A stretch of 64,000 bases of DNA from Ianthella basta (Eukaryota; Porifera; Demospongiae; Verongiida; Ianthellidae), in the NCBI GenBank assembly GCA_964019415.1, contig OZ025881.1:403201-467200 (forward strand). Reading direction: 5' to 3'. Made by a program: the position numbers and the translations under genes. Under the pieces are notes generated by a model. It saw only the letters and a program-made list of their open reading frames with translations, did not search any database and had not been told where the DNA came from. The first letter of the stretch is position 1; every line of letters begins with the position of its first letter. Below are positions 34,790-61,359 of the stretch, in pieces.

Positions 34790-37150
34790 TCAAGTGAACC
34801 ACTTGGCACAATGTAGAACAACAAACTTCTCCACAAACTTGTCATCTTCCAACATGGCAATGTGGGCTGCCCTGCCGATGAGGGAGTTGGCCGAGGAGGC
34901 TAGAATGTGCTCCACTGTGTAGCGGACAATGTTAACTCTCTTCTCATGCATTGGCTGAATGAGATTCTGCAGCATCTCGGCACAGACCTCAGCCCCTCCT
35001 CCAGACGGAGGGGGCTCTAGTCGTGCTGAGTGGAAGGGGACATATTTATCCTGGTGGGAGGATACTAAAAGGATATTCTTGAAGAACTCTAGAGTGGGTT
35101 TCTGGCTCAGACGAAAGAGAAAGGTCTCATGAGCGTTTGGGTGGTCCTTCAGGCTAAGCTGTAGCAGGGACTGGGAGTGACGCCACTTCTGAAGGAACCA
35201 CATGCCTGCTGTAATGTGCCCACTGGCCTGTGTTGTTCCCAGATGAGGGGTACAGAGCGAGATTAGGGTGTGCATCTTGTTAAGGTACGGCACAATCTCC
35301 GGGCGTGTCAGCATGTTTCGCACCACAATGCTCCCAAGGGAGTGGGCTACAAAGCTGATACGAGTGGGCTGCACCATCGAGGAGTCCAGATGTCGTTTGA
35401 ATTCATCAACCACTCGATCGGTCATGATCTCAAAGTCGCAGAATGTGTCTTTCTGGTTGGACTGTGCCATGAGGAAGTCGAAGGTGACTTGAGGGAGGGC
35501 TAACTCCAGGTATGTCTTGTACAGACGGAGGTCAAAGGAGTGGCCATCCAGACCATGTAGGAACACCAGCAGGTGGACCTCGGGGGAGGGGGTGTGGCCG
35601 GCAGCCCCCGTGATGGAGCAGAGGAGGTATGGGTGGGAGTGGTCCGTGAAGGACTGGTCCATGAGGTCTGTGGAGCTGGCACCCAGGAGCTCAGGCTCAG
35701 AGACTGCTTCCATATCGCCAGGGTCTGACAGCTCCGGGTCCTTCACCTTCACTGACTCTTCACTTTTACAGTGCCCATTCTCCACTAGCTTGCCCCCAAC
35801 TGCCTCTGTTTCTTGGCCGCACACATCCACCTCTTCCTGTTCATCGCGAGTTGTCTCCTCCACTACCTGCCTGCAACTGGCTGAGGCTGACGGACTCCTC
35901 CAAAACGTTTTCTGCTCTACAAATATGACCGATGCATCAGAACATTCCTCCGTATTCTCCTTGCAGTAAATGCTCAGATCTTGCTCAAGTCCGTTCCTGA
36001 CCCTCTTTGCCATTGCAGCACACTCAGTCTCTCCATTCATCATACCTATAATGTCCACTGTTGAGGAGAGCATGTAGCTGATGCGACGCCGGTGCGCAAC
36101 ATAGATGAAGGACTCCAAGAGGGCTTGACTTGAGACACGCTCTGAGCAGAACTGGGACCACATCCTCAGCACAGATGCACTCGCACAAGTCAGCTGACTG
36201 TCACATGACCTGGTGAATTCATCTGTTGCAGTGAAGTTGGCTAGCGACTCGCGCACTGGAAAGCCGACAATGGTGCTGTCTGCTGCACCCACCCCTTCCA
36301 CTCCTTGATGAGAGGCTACATCCTGAAATATTTCCTTGAGACCAGTATGGGCTCGACGAAGAACACTCCAAATTTGCTCAAACTTCTCACACGCTTTAAC
36401 AAGTTTACCAGTTGGTACTTCATAGGCAGCAGCCCTGGTGGCCGGCTGCTCGCTCTCTCCAAAGAGAAGAGTATCTAAGGAGGGCAGAGTCACTGGTTCG
36501 AGTGGTTTCTTGCTTCGGAAAAATGACCGCCAGCCTGATGCTTCCTGAGTGGGTGTGGCTGGGCGTGGCATTGTTATGTCACCTGCATCAAACCCCACAA
36601 CTGCCGCATGGATGTTGACGCCAATGGCCGCCATGTTGCCAAAGTCAAAAAACACATCAGTGTAGCCATGTGCAGTGCCTGAGGGACCCATCTCAATGGT
36701 AACGGTCCTTGTGCTCACAGGAGCAAACTTGTCGGGAGTGACATTAAAGGTCTTCTCTGTCTCACACAAGCACAGGTCCAACAAGAGGTCTACCTTCATC
36801 AGCGGTAGGGGAAGGGAGTCAGGTAGCTCGCTCACCGGTACGGAGACGTGGAGGACGAACCAGTCGGAAAGGACAAAATTCTGTTGGACATATTGAACAT
36901 ACAGGGTTTTGGTGACTGCCACACTGTCGTCGCTGATAAATGCCATGGGGTAGGCCCCCTTCAGCGCCATGCCGCTGGGGGAGTCAAGCACGTCACATCT
37001 TGATTCACAGGGTGGCCCGAAGGGAACGTTCCTTTTCGGGTCGAGCTCTTCTCGTACGCGGCAGCGAATATGGTAGAGTCCCTTCTTGAACAGATCCGCG
37101 TTGACAAACGGGGAGAGAAGGACTAGGAGTTTTACGTCTATCTTCGGCAT
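34790..37150 (-). CDS. FAM135: FAM135-family protein with DUF676 lipase-like domain, intronless
   Basis: One uninterrupted frame of 786 codons from the ATG at 37,150 (MPKIDVKLLVLLSPFVNADL). The upstream in-frame codon at 37,168 is GTG, so it is not used as the start. N-terminal residues 1-150 match the FAM135 N-domain (ADLFKKGLYHIRCRV). The C-terminal 260 residues are the alpha/beta-hydrolase DUF676: HGLDGHSFDLRLYKTYLEL, the nucleophile elbow FVAHSLGSIVVR, CTPHLGT, and DKYVPFHSARLE near the acid/His region. The middle is low-complexity and acidic. Human FAM135A/B are longer (around 1400-1500 residues) and split by many introns. A single exon suggests retroposition or complete intron loss. Its substrate is unknown. 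It shares a 515-bp head-to-head promoter region with TOP1. Confidence 0.93.
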   Translation of the reverse strand: MPKIDVKLLVLLSPFVNADLFKKGLYHIRCRVREELDPKRNVPFGPPCESRCDVLDSPSGMALKGAYPMAFISDDSVAVTKTLYVQYVQQNFVLSDWFVLHVSVPVSELPDSLPLPLMKVDLLLDLCLCETEKTFNVTPDKFAPVSTRTVTIEMGPSGTAHGYTDVFFDFGNMAAIGVNIHAAVVGFDAGDITMPRPATPTQEASGWRSFFRSKKPLEPVTLPSLDTLLFGESEQPATRAAAYEVPTGKLVKACEKFEQIWSVLRRAHTGLKEIFQDVASHQGVEGVGAADSTIVGFPVRESLANFTATDEFTRSCDSQLTCASASVLRMWSQFCSERVSSQALLESFIYVAHRRRISYMLSSTVDIIGMMNGETECAAMAKRVRNGLEQDLSIYCKENTEECSDASVIFVEQKTFWRSPSASASCRQVVEETTRDEQEEVDVCGQETEAVGGKLVENGHCKSEESVKVKDPELSDPGDMEAVSEPELLGASSTDLMDQSFTDHSHPYLLCSITGAAGHTPSPEVHLLVFLHGLDGHSFDLRLYKTYLELALPQVTFDFLMAQSNQKDTFCDFEIMTDRVVDEFKRHLDSSMVQPTRISFVAHSLGSIVVRNMLTRPEIVPYLNKMHTLISLCTPHLGTTQASGHITAGMWFLQKWRHSQSLLQLSLKDHPNAHETFLFRLSQKPTLEFFKNILLVSSHQDKYVPFHSARLEPPPSGGGAEVCAEMLQNLIQPMHEKRVNIVRYTVEHILASSANSLIGRAAHIAMLEDDKFVEKFVVLHCAKWFT

Positions 37151-37665
37151 TGGTATCGACCCTCGCACTTCATCTGCTACAGCACGGTCCGTCTACTTCC
37201 TGCTGGAAGCCGCTTCAAAGGGAAACCAAAGAACCCGACACCAGTCTCCATTTTGTACTGAGAAATAATGAGATTCATTGCACTGAGCATGCGCGTTGCG
37301 CTTTCTGTGGACTTAGTTTCTGGGCAGCTCGCGTCGCTCTCCGTGGTTGGGTACTGTTCTAAAAGTTGAGGTGATTTTCGTCATAGAGGGTACGGAAAAC
37401 TGTAATTGGAAGGAAATATACCACAGTTGATGACAATAGTAGATGTTCTAAAGTCCCTGTGGATGAGTTTGAGCATTTTCCGGTGAGTTTTTATGACAAG
37501 TTTGCTGTGGAGTGACACTGCCCTGGTCACTCCGGACACAGCTCCATCGGAGGTGGCCGGAGAGACAGGCACAACCCTGGGTTACTCTGACACACCTTAC
37601 CTCCACCAGGCACCACTGCTAGCTGACGAAGGAGAAGAGAAGACCAGAGTTTACTAGATAGGGTC
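37151..37665. promoter_or_regulatory. Bidirectional promoter region, FAM135 / TOP1
   Basis: 515 bp between two divergent start codons. There is no TATA box at either side. It probably contains both 5' UTRs. The assignment rests on the geometry only. Confidence 0.5.
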
Positions 37666-50603
<12,938 letters not shown>

Positions 50604-52142
50604 GAGCATCTTCCCATCTGCATAGGAGTATTTTCATCATTTATACTACATTCTAGGGGAGAGTTATTATATAATTTGGTCATACACACCTTCCTCAATC
50701 CATCCGTCCCCCTTCATTTATGTTCTATTTATTAATAAGAGACAACCTATGTTTCTATACTGTAAGGTATACTGTATTGTAAGTATTAATACATTAATTT
50801 GCTGTATACGTAAGTATTGGAGTACATAATAATTATCATAATTGTGGTACATCACTTGTATTGACGCTCACAGCCGTTAATTGCTACGTACCTTGAAATG
50901 ATTGTGGAAACGCTTTAAGTTATTAAGATGGCCGGAGCTATGTAAATATTCAGGGAGGCCTTTATTGAACTATTGCTAAATTTTGCGCTACCGCTGCCAT
51001 TTTATTTTATAGATTCCATCTATGACGGAGGTCTGCCTATTGTAGGCCACTTGCAGTCCCAACTGGTAACTACAGCCTCCCCTGTGTCTGGAGTACTCTA
51101 ACGCCTTCACTGACAAGATGATTGACAAACTGATCAGATGTACATATACAGTGAGGTAGGAGGTACCACGTACAACTAGCTACGTACTAGTATACAAACG
51201 CACAGTGACATGAGGTACGTAGCTACCAGCCAGTCTCTGGCGACTTGCCAACAGGTACACAACTGGAGTTGGAATGCATGGGTAGTATTAGTGTGTTGAA
51301 GTGGCATAGTGTAGAAACACGCACACGCACCCACAACCACCCACCCACCTACCCACCCACACACCCACGCACCCACCTACCCACCCACACACCCACACAC
51401 CCACCTACCCACCCACACACCCACACACCCACACACACACCTACCCACCCACACACCCACACACCCACCTACCCACCCACACACTCACGCACCCACCCAC
51501 ACACCCACACACCCACCTACCCACCCACACACCCACACACCCACCTACCCACCCACACACCCACGCACCCACACACCCACACACCTACCTACCCACCCAC
51601 ACTCAAATCATGCAGTGTGCATGCTAATCACATGCCAACATTACAGAGTACTCTGTGTTACTTCTATTTTTGGACCAAGCACACAGAGAGCTCATTGGTG
51701 CATGGAACTGAGTTGTATTGTGCATCCAACAATGGTGGCTGGGTTCACTGACTTTCCTCTGTGCTGTGATCACCCACCTCAACCACAGACAACCATGCCA
51801 ACAAAGGACTTTACACTCATTGTGTCCACAGTGCGTGGGCTGTTGGGGGTGGGGCTTACAGTGGAGAGTGACTAGGGGGTGGGGCCTGTGTAGTGTGTAC
51901 GTAGTTCAGTGATGGGCAGGAGTGTGGTGTGTAGTGAGCAGTGACTACAGCTGCACTTGTGTTGTGCTAAATGGCTAAGCCACTTGTAGTTCACGATCAA
52001 CAGTGGAAAGACCAGTGGCAACTAATTGGTTTCAGAGCTCACATGGTACTGTACTGTACACACATACACACTGTGGCTACTGTAACTGCACCACAGATAA
52101 TGGCAACTACGCTACCAATGGACACACACATATAAACACATG

Positions 52143-52177
<35 letters not shown>

Positions 52178-52750
52178 TCCACAATAAGAGCAGCATGATG
52201 TCTCCTGAGGTGAAATTACAGCTGTCTGCACATTCTCATGAGTCTGTGATGCCACCACGTCCACCAGGTTGACTCATAACAGCCTTCCTAGGAGAACAGC
52301 ACTGTAGTTAAGGAGAGACACAAACCACACTAAAGGATGTCGACCAGCTACATACAGTATGTATACTTGTTAAACTGGTCAGGGAAGCACCCAAACTGCC
52401 TGCTGTGTTACAGACACTTAAGTATGTGACAATATCTATTCAAACACCATGTACGTATGGATGTACCTGAAAGTGAAGACTGATGAGCCCCAGTCACACC
52501 CCTACCTGCCGCAGAGGCTGTTGCAGCTGTGCAGAGCGGAAACACAGCTGATGTGTCAGGGACCACGAGCTTATATCCACTAGTGTCTTGTCGCATCGTT
52601 CAGAATTATGTATCTGACATTGTCAACTAGCTATTACGCAGACAAGCAATGTTTGCAATATTATTGGTTGCTACATTCAATGTGACGTGATATAGCGTGC
52701 AGTTCTGTACTGAGGTGTGCTGAATTGTACGTATTATACAGCACAGACAC
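50604..52750. other. Intergenic region after TOP1
   Basis: No gene is seen. It contains a ccca/caca minisatellite at about 51,320-51,602 and a short (CA)n at about 52,140-52,180. The rest is unique and A/T-richer than its surroundings. Confidence 0.5.
51320..51602 (+). repeat. (cccacacacccac)n minisatellite
   Basis: Imperfect array of cacccacctacccacc and cacacacccaca words over about 280 bp. Frames across it are His/Pro/Thr-only. Confidence 0.85.
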
Positions 52751-52778
52751 AATGAGGTTGTCTGCAAGGACACAGTGC

Positions 52779-52788
52779 CTATATAAGG
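52779..52788 (+). promoter_or_regulatory. TATA box of the secreted-protein gene
   Basis: Ctatataagg lies 76 bp before the ATG at 52,864, placing a start site near 52,810. It is the only clear TATA promoter I see next to a gene in this window, in contrast to the housekeeping genes. Confidence 0.65.
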
Positions 52789-52863
52789 GAGTGCAGAGCT
52801 ACCTTAAGAGCACTTCAGCAACAACTCATCTTGCAACAACAGAGCTGGTCCAAGACCTTCACC

Positions 52864-54426
52864 ATGTGGCTACAGCTGGGAGTGCTTCTACTTGGACTCT
52901 CTGTCCTTGGTCCAGTCAGAGCCGAGGACTTCTACTTCAAGTGGCGTGATAACGCCCCCAGCCACGAGGAGAAGGCTTGCTCCTACTACGGCTACATCCC
53001 AGGTGGAGGAAAGACCAACATTCCCTCCACCCCTCCCATTGAGGTGGAGGCAGAAATAGAAACGCTGGATGACGCACTAAAGATTGTAGGCTCCACCACT
53101 TCTGCTGCAAACAACATTATGACTATAGCAAGAGGAATGGCAAGAGCTGGTTTTCACGCTGCCACAGTGTGTCCTGTTGCCTCTGGAACTTTTGGATTAG
53201 CTGGCCTGGTCTCAGGCATCTGGTCTGGAAAAGAAGCTCCCGATCCTGTACAAGTGATGGATAAGGTCCTTGATGATCTAACTCTCTACATCAATGATAG
53301 ATTTGATGATGTTTCGAACTATGTTGACCCAGCCATGCTTCAAGTTCAGATACAATTTGCAGCCAACCTCATGGAAACATGCCAACAGCAGTGGACAGGG
53401 TGTCTTACTGAAAGCAGAAGTCGCCAAGAAGGACTTGCTTGTCAAAAAGCTGTAGAAAACGACATTTATGCAATGGGTCCTATCTTCTTGCAATACGAGA
53501 ACAACATGTCTCCTACAGTCGGCAGTGACGGTAGTATCCTTCCAGTGGCAGACATTGTTCCCAATGGTATTTGGGATTATACCAAAAATGAGACTATCCT
53601 CACTCGCCAGTTTTGCCAAGAACTCTACCCTGGACTGTGCCCATTGTACACTGATGTGAGGTTGATGGAAGGAACAGCTGCCTCCTTCACTCAGTACGCC
53701 ACCCTTCACATGTACCTGCTCATCAGCATTTACGGAGACTACGTTAACTCCACAGACTCTGAAGTGACCTACCGACGAGAGTACATGCAAGTGTACCTTG
53801 AAGAGATCATCTATTTGGGAGCCCTCTATAAACAATATGCTGATTGGATGCATATATGGGCCTTTCAACGAAATGCAAAGGAGAACTTTGCATGTGGGGA
53901 TTATAATTACAAAGAAGAAAAATGTTACTTGTTTGACTTTGAGTGTGACCCAGATGGCTGGCAGGATGTGTGGTATTCACCACCCTGGAAAGCTAAAAAA
54001 ACTAACACCATAGACTACCTGACATGTTGGAATCACTTCAACAACATGTTACCAGACAGCAAGTGCTCACAGACGCTAGAGGTGCGTGTTGATGGCAAAG
54101 GAGCACAGTGGATGAGTGAGAACCCAGGCACAGTTTGGGGTCATTCTTATTCTACAACCGACTATCATGTGGCCGGAGTGGAGGAGCATAAACGGCAGTT
54201 TACGAGAGTGAAAGACAAAGAATGGGACTACGTTAGAGCCCCAAGCACTGACCTCAACCGCTGGTGGGAGGCAAATGTGTTGACTGTAGCTCAAAGGTTT
54301 GAGGACTTGCATAAATCTGCCTTGAGCACGTACGAAAGAGAATTTGGCCCATCCTCCACTTCAGGCATCCAGGTGGATGAAGCTGTGTACCAGCAGCTGA
54401 AGGCGGAGTTGGCAGCCAGCAGGTAA
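52864..54426 (+). CDS. Intronless secreted protein of 520 residues, possible helical pore-former-like fold
   Basis: ATG at 52,864 in a good context (caccatgtgg). The upstream in-frame start at 52,831 is TTG and is rejected. A signal peptide (MWLQLGVLLLGLSVLGP, cut after VRA) leads a mature protein with many Cys and several N-glycosylation sites (NET, NST). Residues about 70-130 form a hydrophobic hairpin (ASGTFGLAGLVSGIW), followed by long amphipathic helices (FTQYATLHMYLLISIYGDYV). This pattern faintly recalls the helical domain I of bacterial Cry-type proteins, known to have animal relatives. It is a resemblance by eye, not a match. No domains II/III are evident. The frame is whole. Function unknown; defence or digestion are possible. 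Confidence 0.75.
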   Translation: MWLQLGVLLLGLSVLGPVRAEDFYFKWRDNAPSHEEKACSYYGYIPGGGKTNIPSTPPIEVEAEIETLDDALKIVGSTTSAANNIMTIARGMARAGFHAATVCPVASGTFGLAGLVSGIWSGKEAPDPVQVMDKVLDDLTLYINDRFDDVSNYVDPAMLQVQIQFAANLMETCQQQWTGCLTESRSRQEGLACQKAVENDIYAMGPIFLQYENNMSPTVGSDGSILPVADIVPNGIWDYTKNETILTRQFCQELYPGLCPLYTDVRLMEGTAASFTQYATLHMYLLISIYGDYVNSTDSEVTYRREYMQVYLEEIIYLGALYKQYADWMHIWAFQRNAKENFACGDYNYKEEKCYLFDFECDPDGWQDVWYSPPWKAKKTNTIDYLTCWNHFNNMLPDSKCSQTLEVRVDGKGAQWMSENPGTVWGHSYSTTDYHVAGVEEHKRQFTRVKDKEWDYVRAPSTDLNRWWEANVLTVAQRFEDLHKSALSTYEREFGPSSTSGIQVDEAVYQQLKAELAASR

Positions 54427-55674
54427 TTTCATTGATGCTTCATTTAGAATTTGGACTGGAACTGGAAATTAACACCGGCTAATTGAATTAACTCCATCTA
54501 GTTTTAGGAACAGCATCATCAACATCAGCATTACTTTATTACTTTGTGCAACCATTAATTAGAGCACTTACAGAAGTAGGTATTTAGCTGAACTTTCATT
54601 AGTCTTGAGCAACTGTTAACCAGGTGTTCATCAGTACTCACTAACTGAACACTTTGATAGGCCACTTCAGTGGGAAACAACATTTATCTGATGTGCTAAT
54701 TAATTTGCTACTAATGAACTGATTCTGATTAATATGCTTGCTGATTTGGCCATGATATCATGGACTGGATTGAAAGAAATGTGAATCATTAATAATTTAT
54801 TTTGTCTTGGCGGTAAGAGGTCAACTCCCCGAACTGCTGCACAAAACATCAGCACCTTGCAATCCAGGTACATACTCGATCCCTACGCTCTGTTTCAGTT
54901 AATGCATTAAAGTCCTCAAACTACCTATAACCTGCCATCACAGCCATGCATGCACCGCGTACGTGGATACGCTCATCATTACTATGGAGTTGACTGAGCT
55001 GACTTGCAGCTGTGAACTAAAGTGCAGCTGACTGCTACATCAGCATGTGAAGGAGATGGCAGCGCCGACAGGAAGTCAAATGACTGCACATGCATTTGGA
55101 AAGGGAACCTGAAATAAGGAACACCAGTGTTGTGGGATCCGAAATTGATCCCCCGTGTGCTCAGCACATACCCCTTGTAAATTCCTACTATAGGACCATG
55201 ATATAAGGGAGTACAGCTTGGAAGCTACGCACGTAGGGTTTCAAATTCCTAGGGAATTTGGAATGGGAGCTGCACCAGGGAAAGGCATGCATGCAATCTA
55301 TTAACACTGCATGACCTGACCTGTCCTTGTTTGTATAAATGCATGTGATCGATGCTGACCATGCAGGATGGATGTGTGATATAGTCACAAGGGGTTGCAA
55401 CTGGCTGGTAGTTTTCTGCTTCTTCCTGGTGAGTTAATTCAAATGAGCAAAGAAATGTTCACCACAGTGAACATTGTAGGATACTTAATAATTCTACATT
55501 TCATAGTACATAAAACTTACAGTTTTACTTTTACTACACTGTATAAGCAGCTTACTGCGATAAGATGTGTCTGTGTGCAATATTTGAGTCACTGCTCAAG
55601 GGAAAGCAAGGAAAAAATTTAATGATTAATAACACGTAAAAACAAGTGTGTGCTCCAGTTGTGTGGGAGAGGGG
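54427..55674. other. Intergenic region between the secreted-protein gene and ATG8
   Basis: No gene is seen. Many taatta-type words suggest A/T-rich spacer. At 55,201-55,222 gatataagggagtacagctt resembles the TATA region at 52,779 (ctatataagggagtgcagag), perhaps a promoter relic. Confidence 0.4.
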
Positions 55675-57593
<1,919 letters not shown>

Positions 57594-57727
57594 GTTCTCG
57601 AAGTTAGCTACGCCGTCACCAATTTAAGCTTGTCCGAAATGGCCACAAAGGGTATCCGTGGGAGACTATGACCCGGCTAATCGCGTCCCGTGATTGGTAC
57701 TGACGTAGTTACTAAACTTGGTCTTTG

Positions 57728-57737
57728 ATGACGTCAT
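57728..57737. promoter_or_regulatory. CRE/ATF palindrome upstream of ATG8
   Basis: A perfect atgacgtcat lies 135 bp upstream of the ATG8 start and 60 bp beyond the INTS8 stop. ATF-type control of autophagy genes is known in animals; use here is inferred. It probably lies within the INTS8 3' UTR. Confidence 0.5.
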
Positions 57738-57796
57738 ACTATATTATTAGCCAAAAGGGAATTTCCCAAACTATGCATGCCTATGCGCGCTTGCTA

Positions 57797-59326
57797 TTAA
57801 TTTTGGTGTGTCAAAGTAAACAGCTCAACGAAAAACCGTTTCATTCTCAGTTGCTGTGCGTGCTCCAGAATATCTCTGCTGTTGTTGACATTCAGTTGTG
57901 GCTGACCCGCCAAACGAACCTGAGAGTGACAAGCATGTGACAAGCATGTGACAAGCATGTGACACACTGTTACAGCATACAACACAAACTATACACAGCT
58001 CTGTGCATACCATGTGAGAGCGCCGAAAATTATCCTCCTGCCTGTTGTATTGATCTTAAAAAGGATGTGTGTTAAGGTCTACACATGTATGTACTCACGG
58101 CCACCGAGTGCACCATACACACATGTAGGATAGTGAATGATGGTACTCAGCATAGAGTGAATAGCGAGATTAGCGACGAGTGAAAAGTGAGGAGTGAGGA
58201 GTGAGGAGTGAGGAGTGAGGAGTGATTGAGGATACAGATCAAGTACTCGATTATTGTCATGTCCCACAGACACTCACTCAGCAGGTCAATGTTATCACTG
58301 GGGGGAGAGGGGGAGAGGGGGAGATTCCTGTAAACATACACACAGCATACACACAGACACACACACGCACACGCACACACACACACACACACACATGCGC
58401 AAGTGCATACACACACATATACGCACAAACGCACACACACAGACGCACAGCTGTCACATGTTAACATCACACATTTCTGAGTCTCTGATGAGTGAAAATG
58501 CAAGTTCATAGTCCATTGGTTCCCAGTACTGACACAGTACAATGGCCTGGAGGTGGTGGAGGAGAAAGGGGAGGGGAGGAGGAAGGGGAGGGGAGGAGGT
58601 AGGGGAAGGGGGAGGAGGGAGGGGAAGGGGAGGAGGGAGGGGAAGGGGAGGGAGGGGAAGGGGAGGAGGGAGGGAAAGGGGGAAGAGGGAGGGGAAGAGG
58701 GAGGAAGGGGAGGGGAAGGGGGAGGAGGGAGGGGAAGGAGGAGGAAAGAGGGAGGGGAAAGAGAAGTGAGGAGTGCATAATTTTCAATGGGGCCACTGCT
58801 TCACCAAGTAGTGTGTGCTGTGTACGTATGTAAGAAGGGCACAAGCCAGGAGTGTGTGCTCCTACACACGTGGGTGGGAAGCTGTACAGCTGTGCAGCAT
58901 GCAAGCATCCTCTGGTACACCTGGGCCGTCCACACGGGGGAGGGGACCTTCTGGGTGAAGTGGGCACTGGTGACTGACCCAGCCTCGAGGTAGAGCTTCA
59001 GTGCTGAGCTGTAGTTCTCCAGAGCTGAGAGGTAAGGGCAGGAGCAACAGAGGAGGAGGGAAAGAAGCACATTGGGCACTCATAATACAGAACCACAGAG
59101 GATGAGTACACATGTATGCAATTCACTGTGTTTATGACAAAAAACATGCAATGTTTGAACATAATATAGCATTCGCTACAGTACCACATAGACATACATA
59201 CACACAACCCTTTGAGCCCATGTGCATGTACGACAGACTCTGTGTACGTGTACATTCAGGAGTAACAAATGTATTGCTCTCTCTCTCTCTCCCTCCCTCC
59301 CTCTCTCACACACACACACACATGCG

Positions 59327-59361
<35 letters not shown>

Positions 59362-61294
59362 ACACTGCATAAGAAGTTGAAGGACAACAGTGGCTGTGTC
59401 TCACCAAAGTACAGGTCTCCTTGGATGACCATCCACTCCCCTCTCTGTGGAAACTGCTCCAGTGAGTGCTGCAAAGTGCTGGAGAGGACCCTCAGCACTT
59501 GGTCACCCTGTACACTCTGACTGCAGGGACAAGTTAGGTAATGATGACAAACACACAACAGCTACATGACAAATGTGACAGCTGCCTGCCACAGTGACAG
59601 CTTCATGACACACATGTGACAATCACATAATACATGTGACAACCACATAACACATGGTGACTGCTGTATGACACAGTGACGGCTGCATGACACACATGTG
59701 ACAGTCACATAATACATGTGACAACCACATAACACATGGTGACTGCTGTATGACACAGTGACGGCTGCATGACACACATGTGACAGTCACAGAACACATA
59801 CGGTTGCTGCATGACACATGACAGTCACAATGTACCTGCCAATTGCTGTAGGCCAGTGACTTGTAAACTCACAGCTAACTTCACTACTCGGTCTCTGAAG
59901 GATGGAGGGAGGAGTGACGGATGTGAAACATTGCTACAACAGGCAGGATTAGCACCTTCTTCACTTTATTTACCTTAGGTAAATTCCACCCCATTCAGCC
60001 ATTTTAAATTAAATCATAAGTTAATTGTAATACAATTAGTATCACTACGTAACTGAACTCAGCCAAGAGGAGGGAGGGGGGAGTGTCAGAGGAGGGAGGG
60101 GAAGTGTCAAACGGTGTGCAGACTAACCTGGACCATGTTCCATAGCTTGGCAAGAGCCGACAGCAGTAGGGACAATCCCACTTGGTTCTTGATGTTGCCA
60201 ACCAGCACTTCAAAGGAAGACCTGGGACAGAGTGAGTTGGCAGCAACCTCAAACACATGCAACTAACAGCTGCACATTACTTTCCCTCACTTTATGTCTC
60301 TAACTTCATGTGCTTGCAGGGTATCACCACTTGAGAACAAGCTAAGAACTAGCACAGGGAGAGAGGCCATCAAAGGACTCACATGCTGCTATATGACAGA
60401 AATGTGACATAATGTGCTTGTCATGTGACTCACATGTGACATAATGTACTTGTCATGTGACTCACATGTGACATAATGTGAGTGTCATGTGACTCACATG
60501 TGACATTATGTGAGTGTCATGTGACTGACATGTGTCATCATGTGATTTTCATGTGGCTCAACGAGATAGACTGGTATACGTCACATGACAAGGCCCCTTG
60601 TGCACTCACCAGCCTCAAACAGGTCTCGTGTCGGCTTCCTCATGTACCCCTTCTCCTGTAGAGTGGCGAGTGCACAGGCAAGACGAGGAGCTACCTTGCC
60701 TGGTTTGAAGGGCTGGGCAAAGCCAGACAAGAATGCATACTCCTTGGCATTGAGGAGAAAGGCACTAGCAGACTGAATGGTCCTGCTGTCAAACTCATCA
60801 CCTGAGGAAACATGGATGCAGGAGAGTGAACAGAGTGAGCAGTGCACATACCGTAGCTCTGTCTGTTAAACATGTGTGTACAGTGTGTTGGAGTGTTGAC
60901 CAGACTGATGTGTGTACAGTGTGTTGGAGTGCTGACCAGACTGATGTGTGTACAGTGTGTTGGAGTGCTGACCAGACTGATGTGTGTACAGTGTGTTGGA
61001 GTGCTGACCAGACTGATGTGTGTACAGTGTGTTGGAGTGCTGACCAGACTGATGTGTGTACAGTGTGTTGGAGTGTTGACCAGACTGATGTGTGTACAGT
61101 GTGTTGGAGTGCTGACCAGACTGATGTGTGTACAGTGTGTTGGAGTGCTGACCAGACTGATGTGTGTACAGTGTGTTGGAGTGCTGACCAGACTGGCTTT
61201 GCTTCAGGTATGCTTTTGCTTTGTCCACCAGCACTGGGAATCTTCAGTAGGGAGCAAGTTCAATACAATACAAAACACCACACACACACGCACG

Positions 61295-61359
<65 letters not shown>

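Noticed and set aside
35517-35969. 150-codon plus-strand frame
   Set aside because: It is antisense to FAM135, whose frame has clear homology.
53278-53868. 196-codon minus-strand frame
   Set aside because: It is antisense to the secreted-protein gene, which has a signal peptide, a good start context and a promoter.
60866-61234. CRISPR-like regular repeats of 36 bp
   Set aside because: Units are contiguous without unique spacers and the context is a eukaryotic gene.
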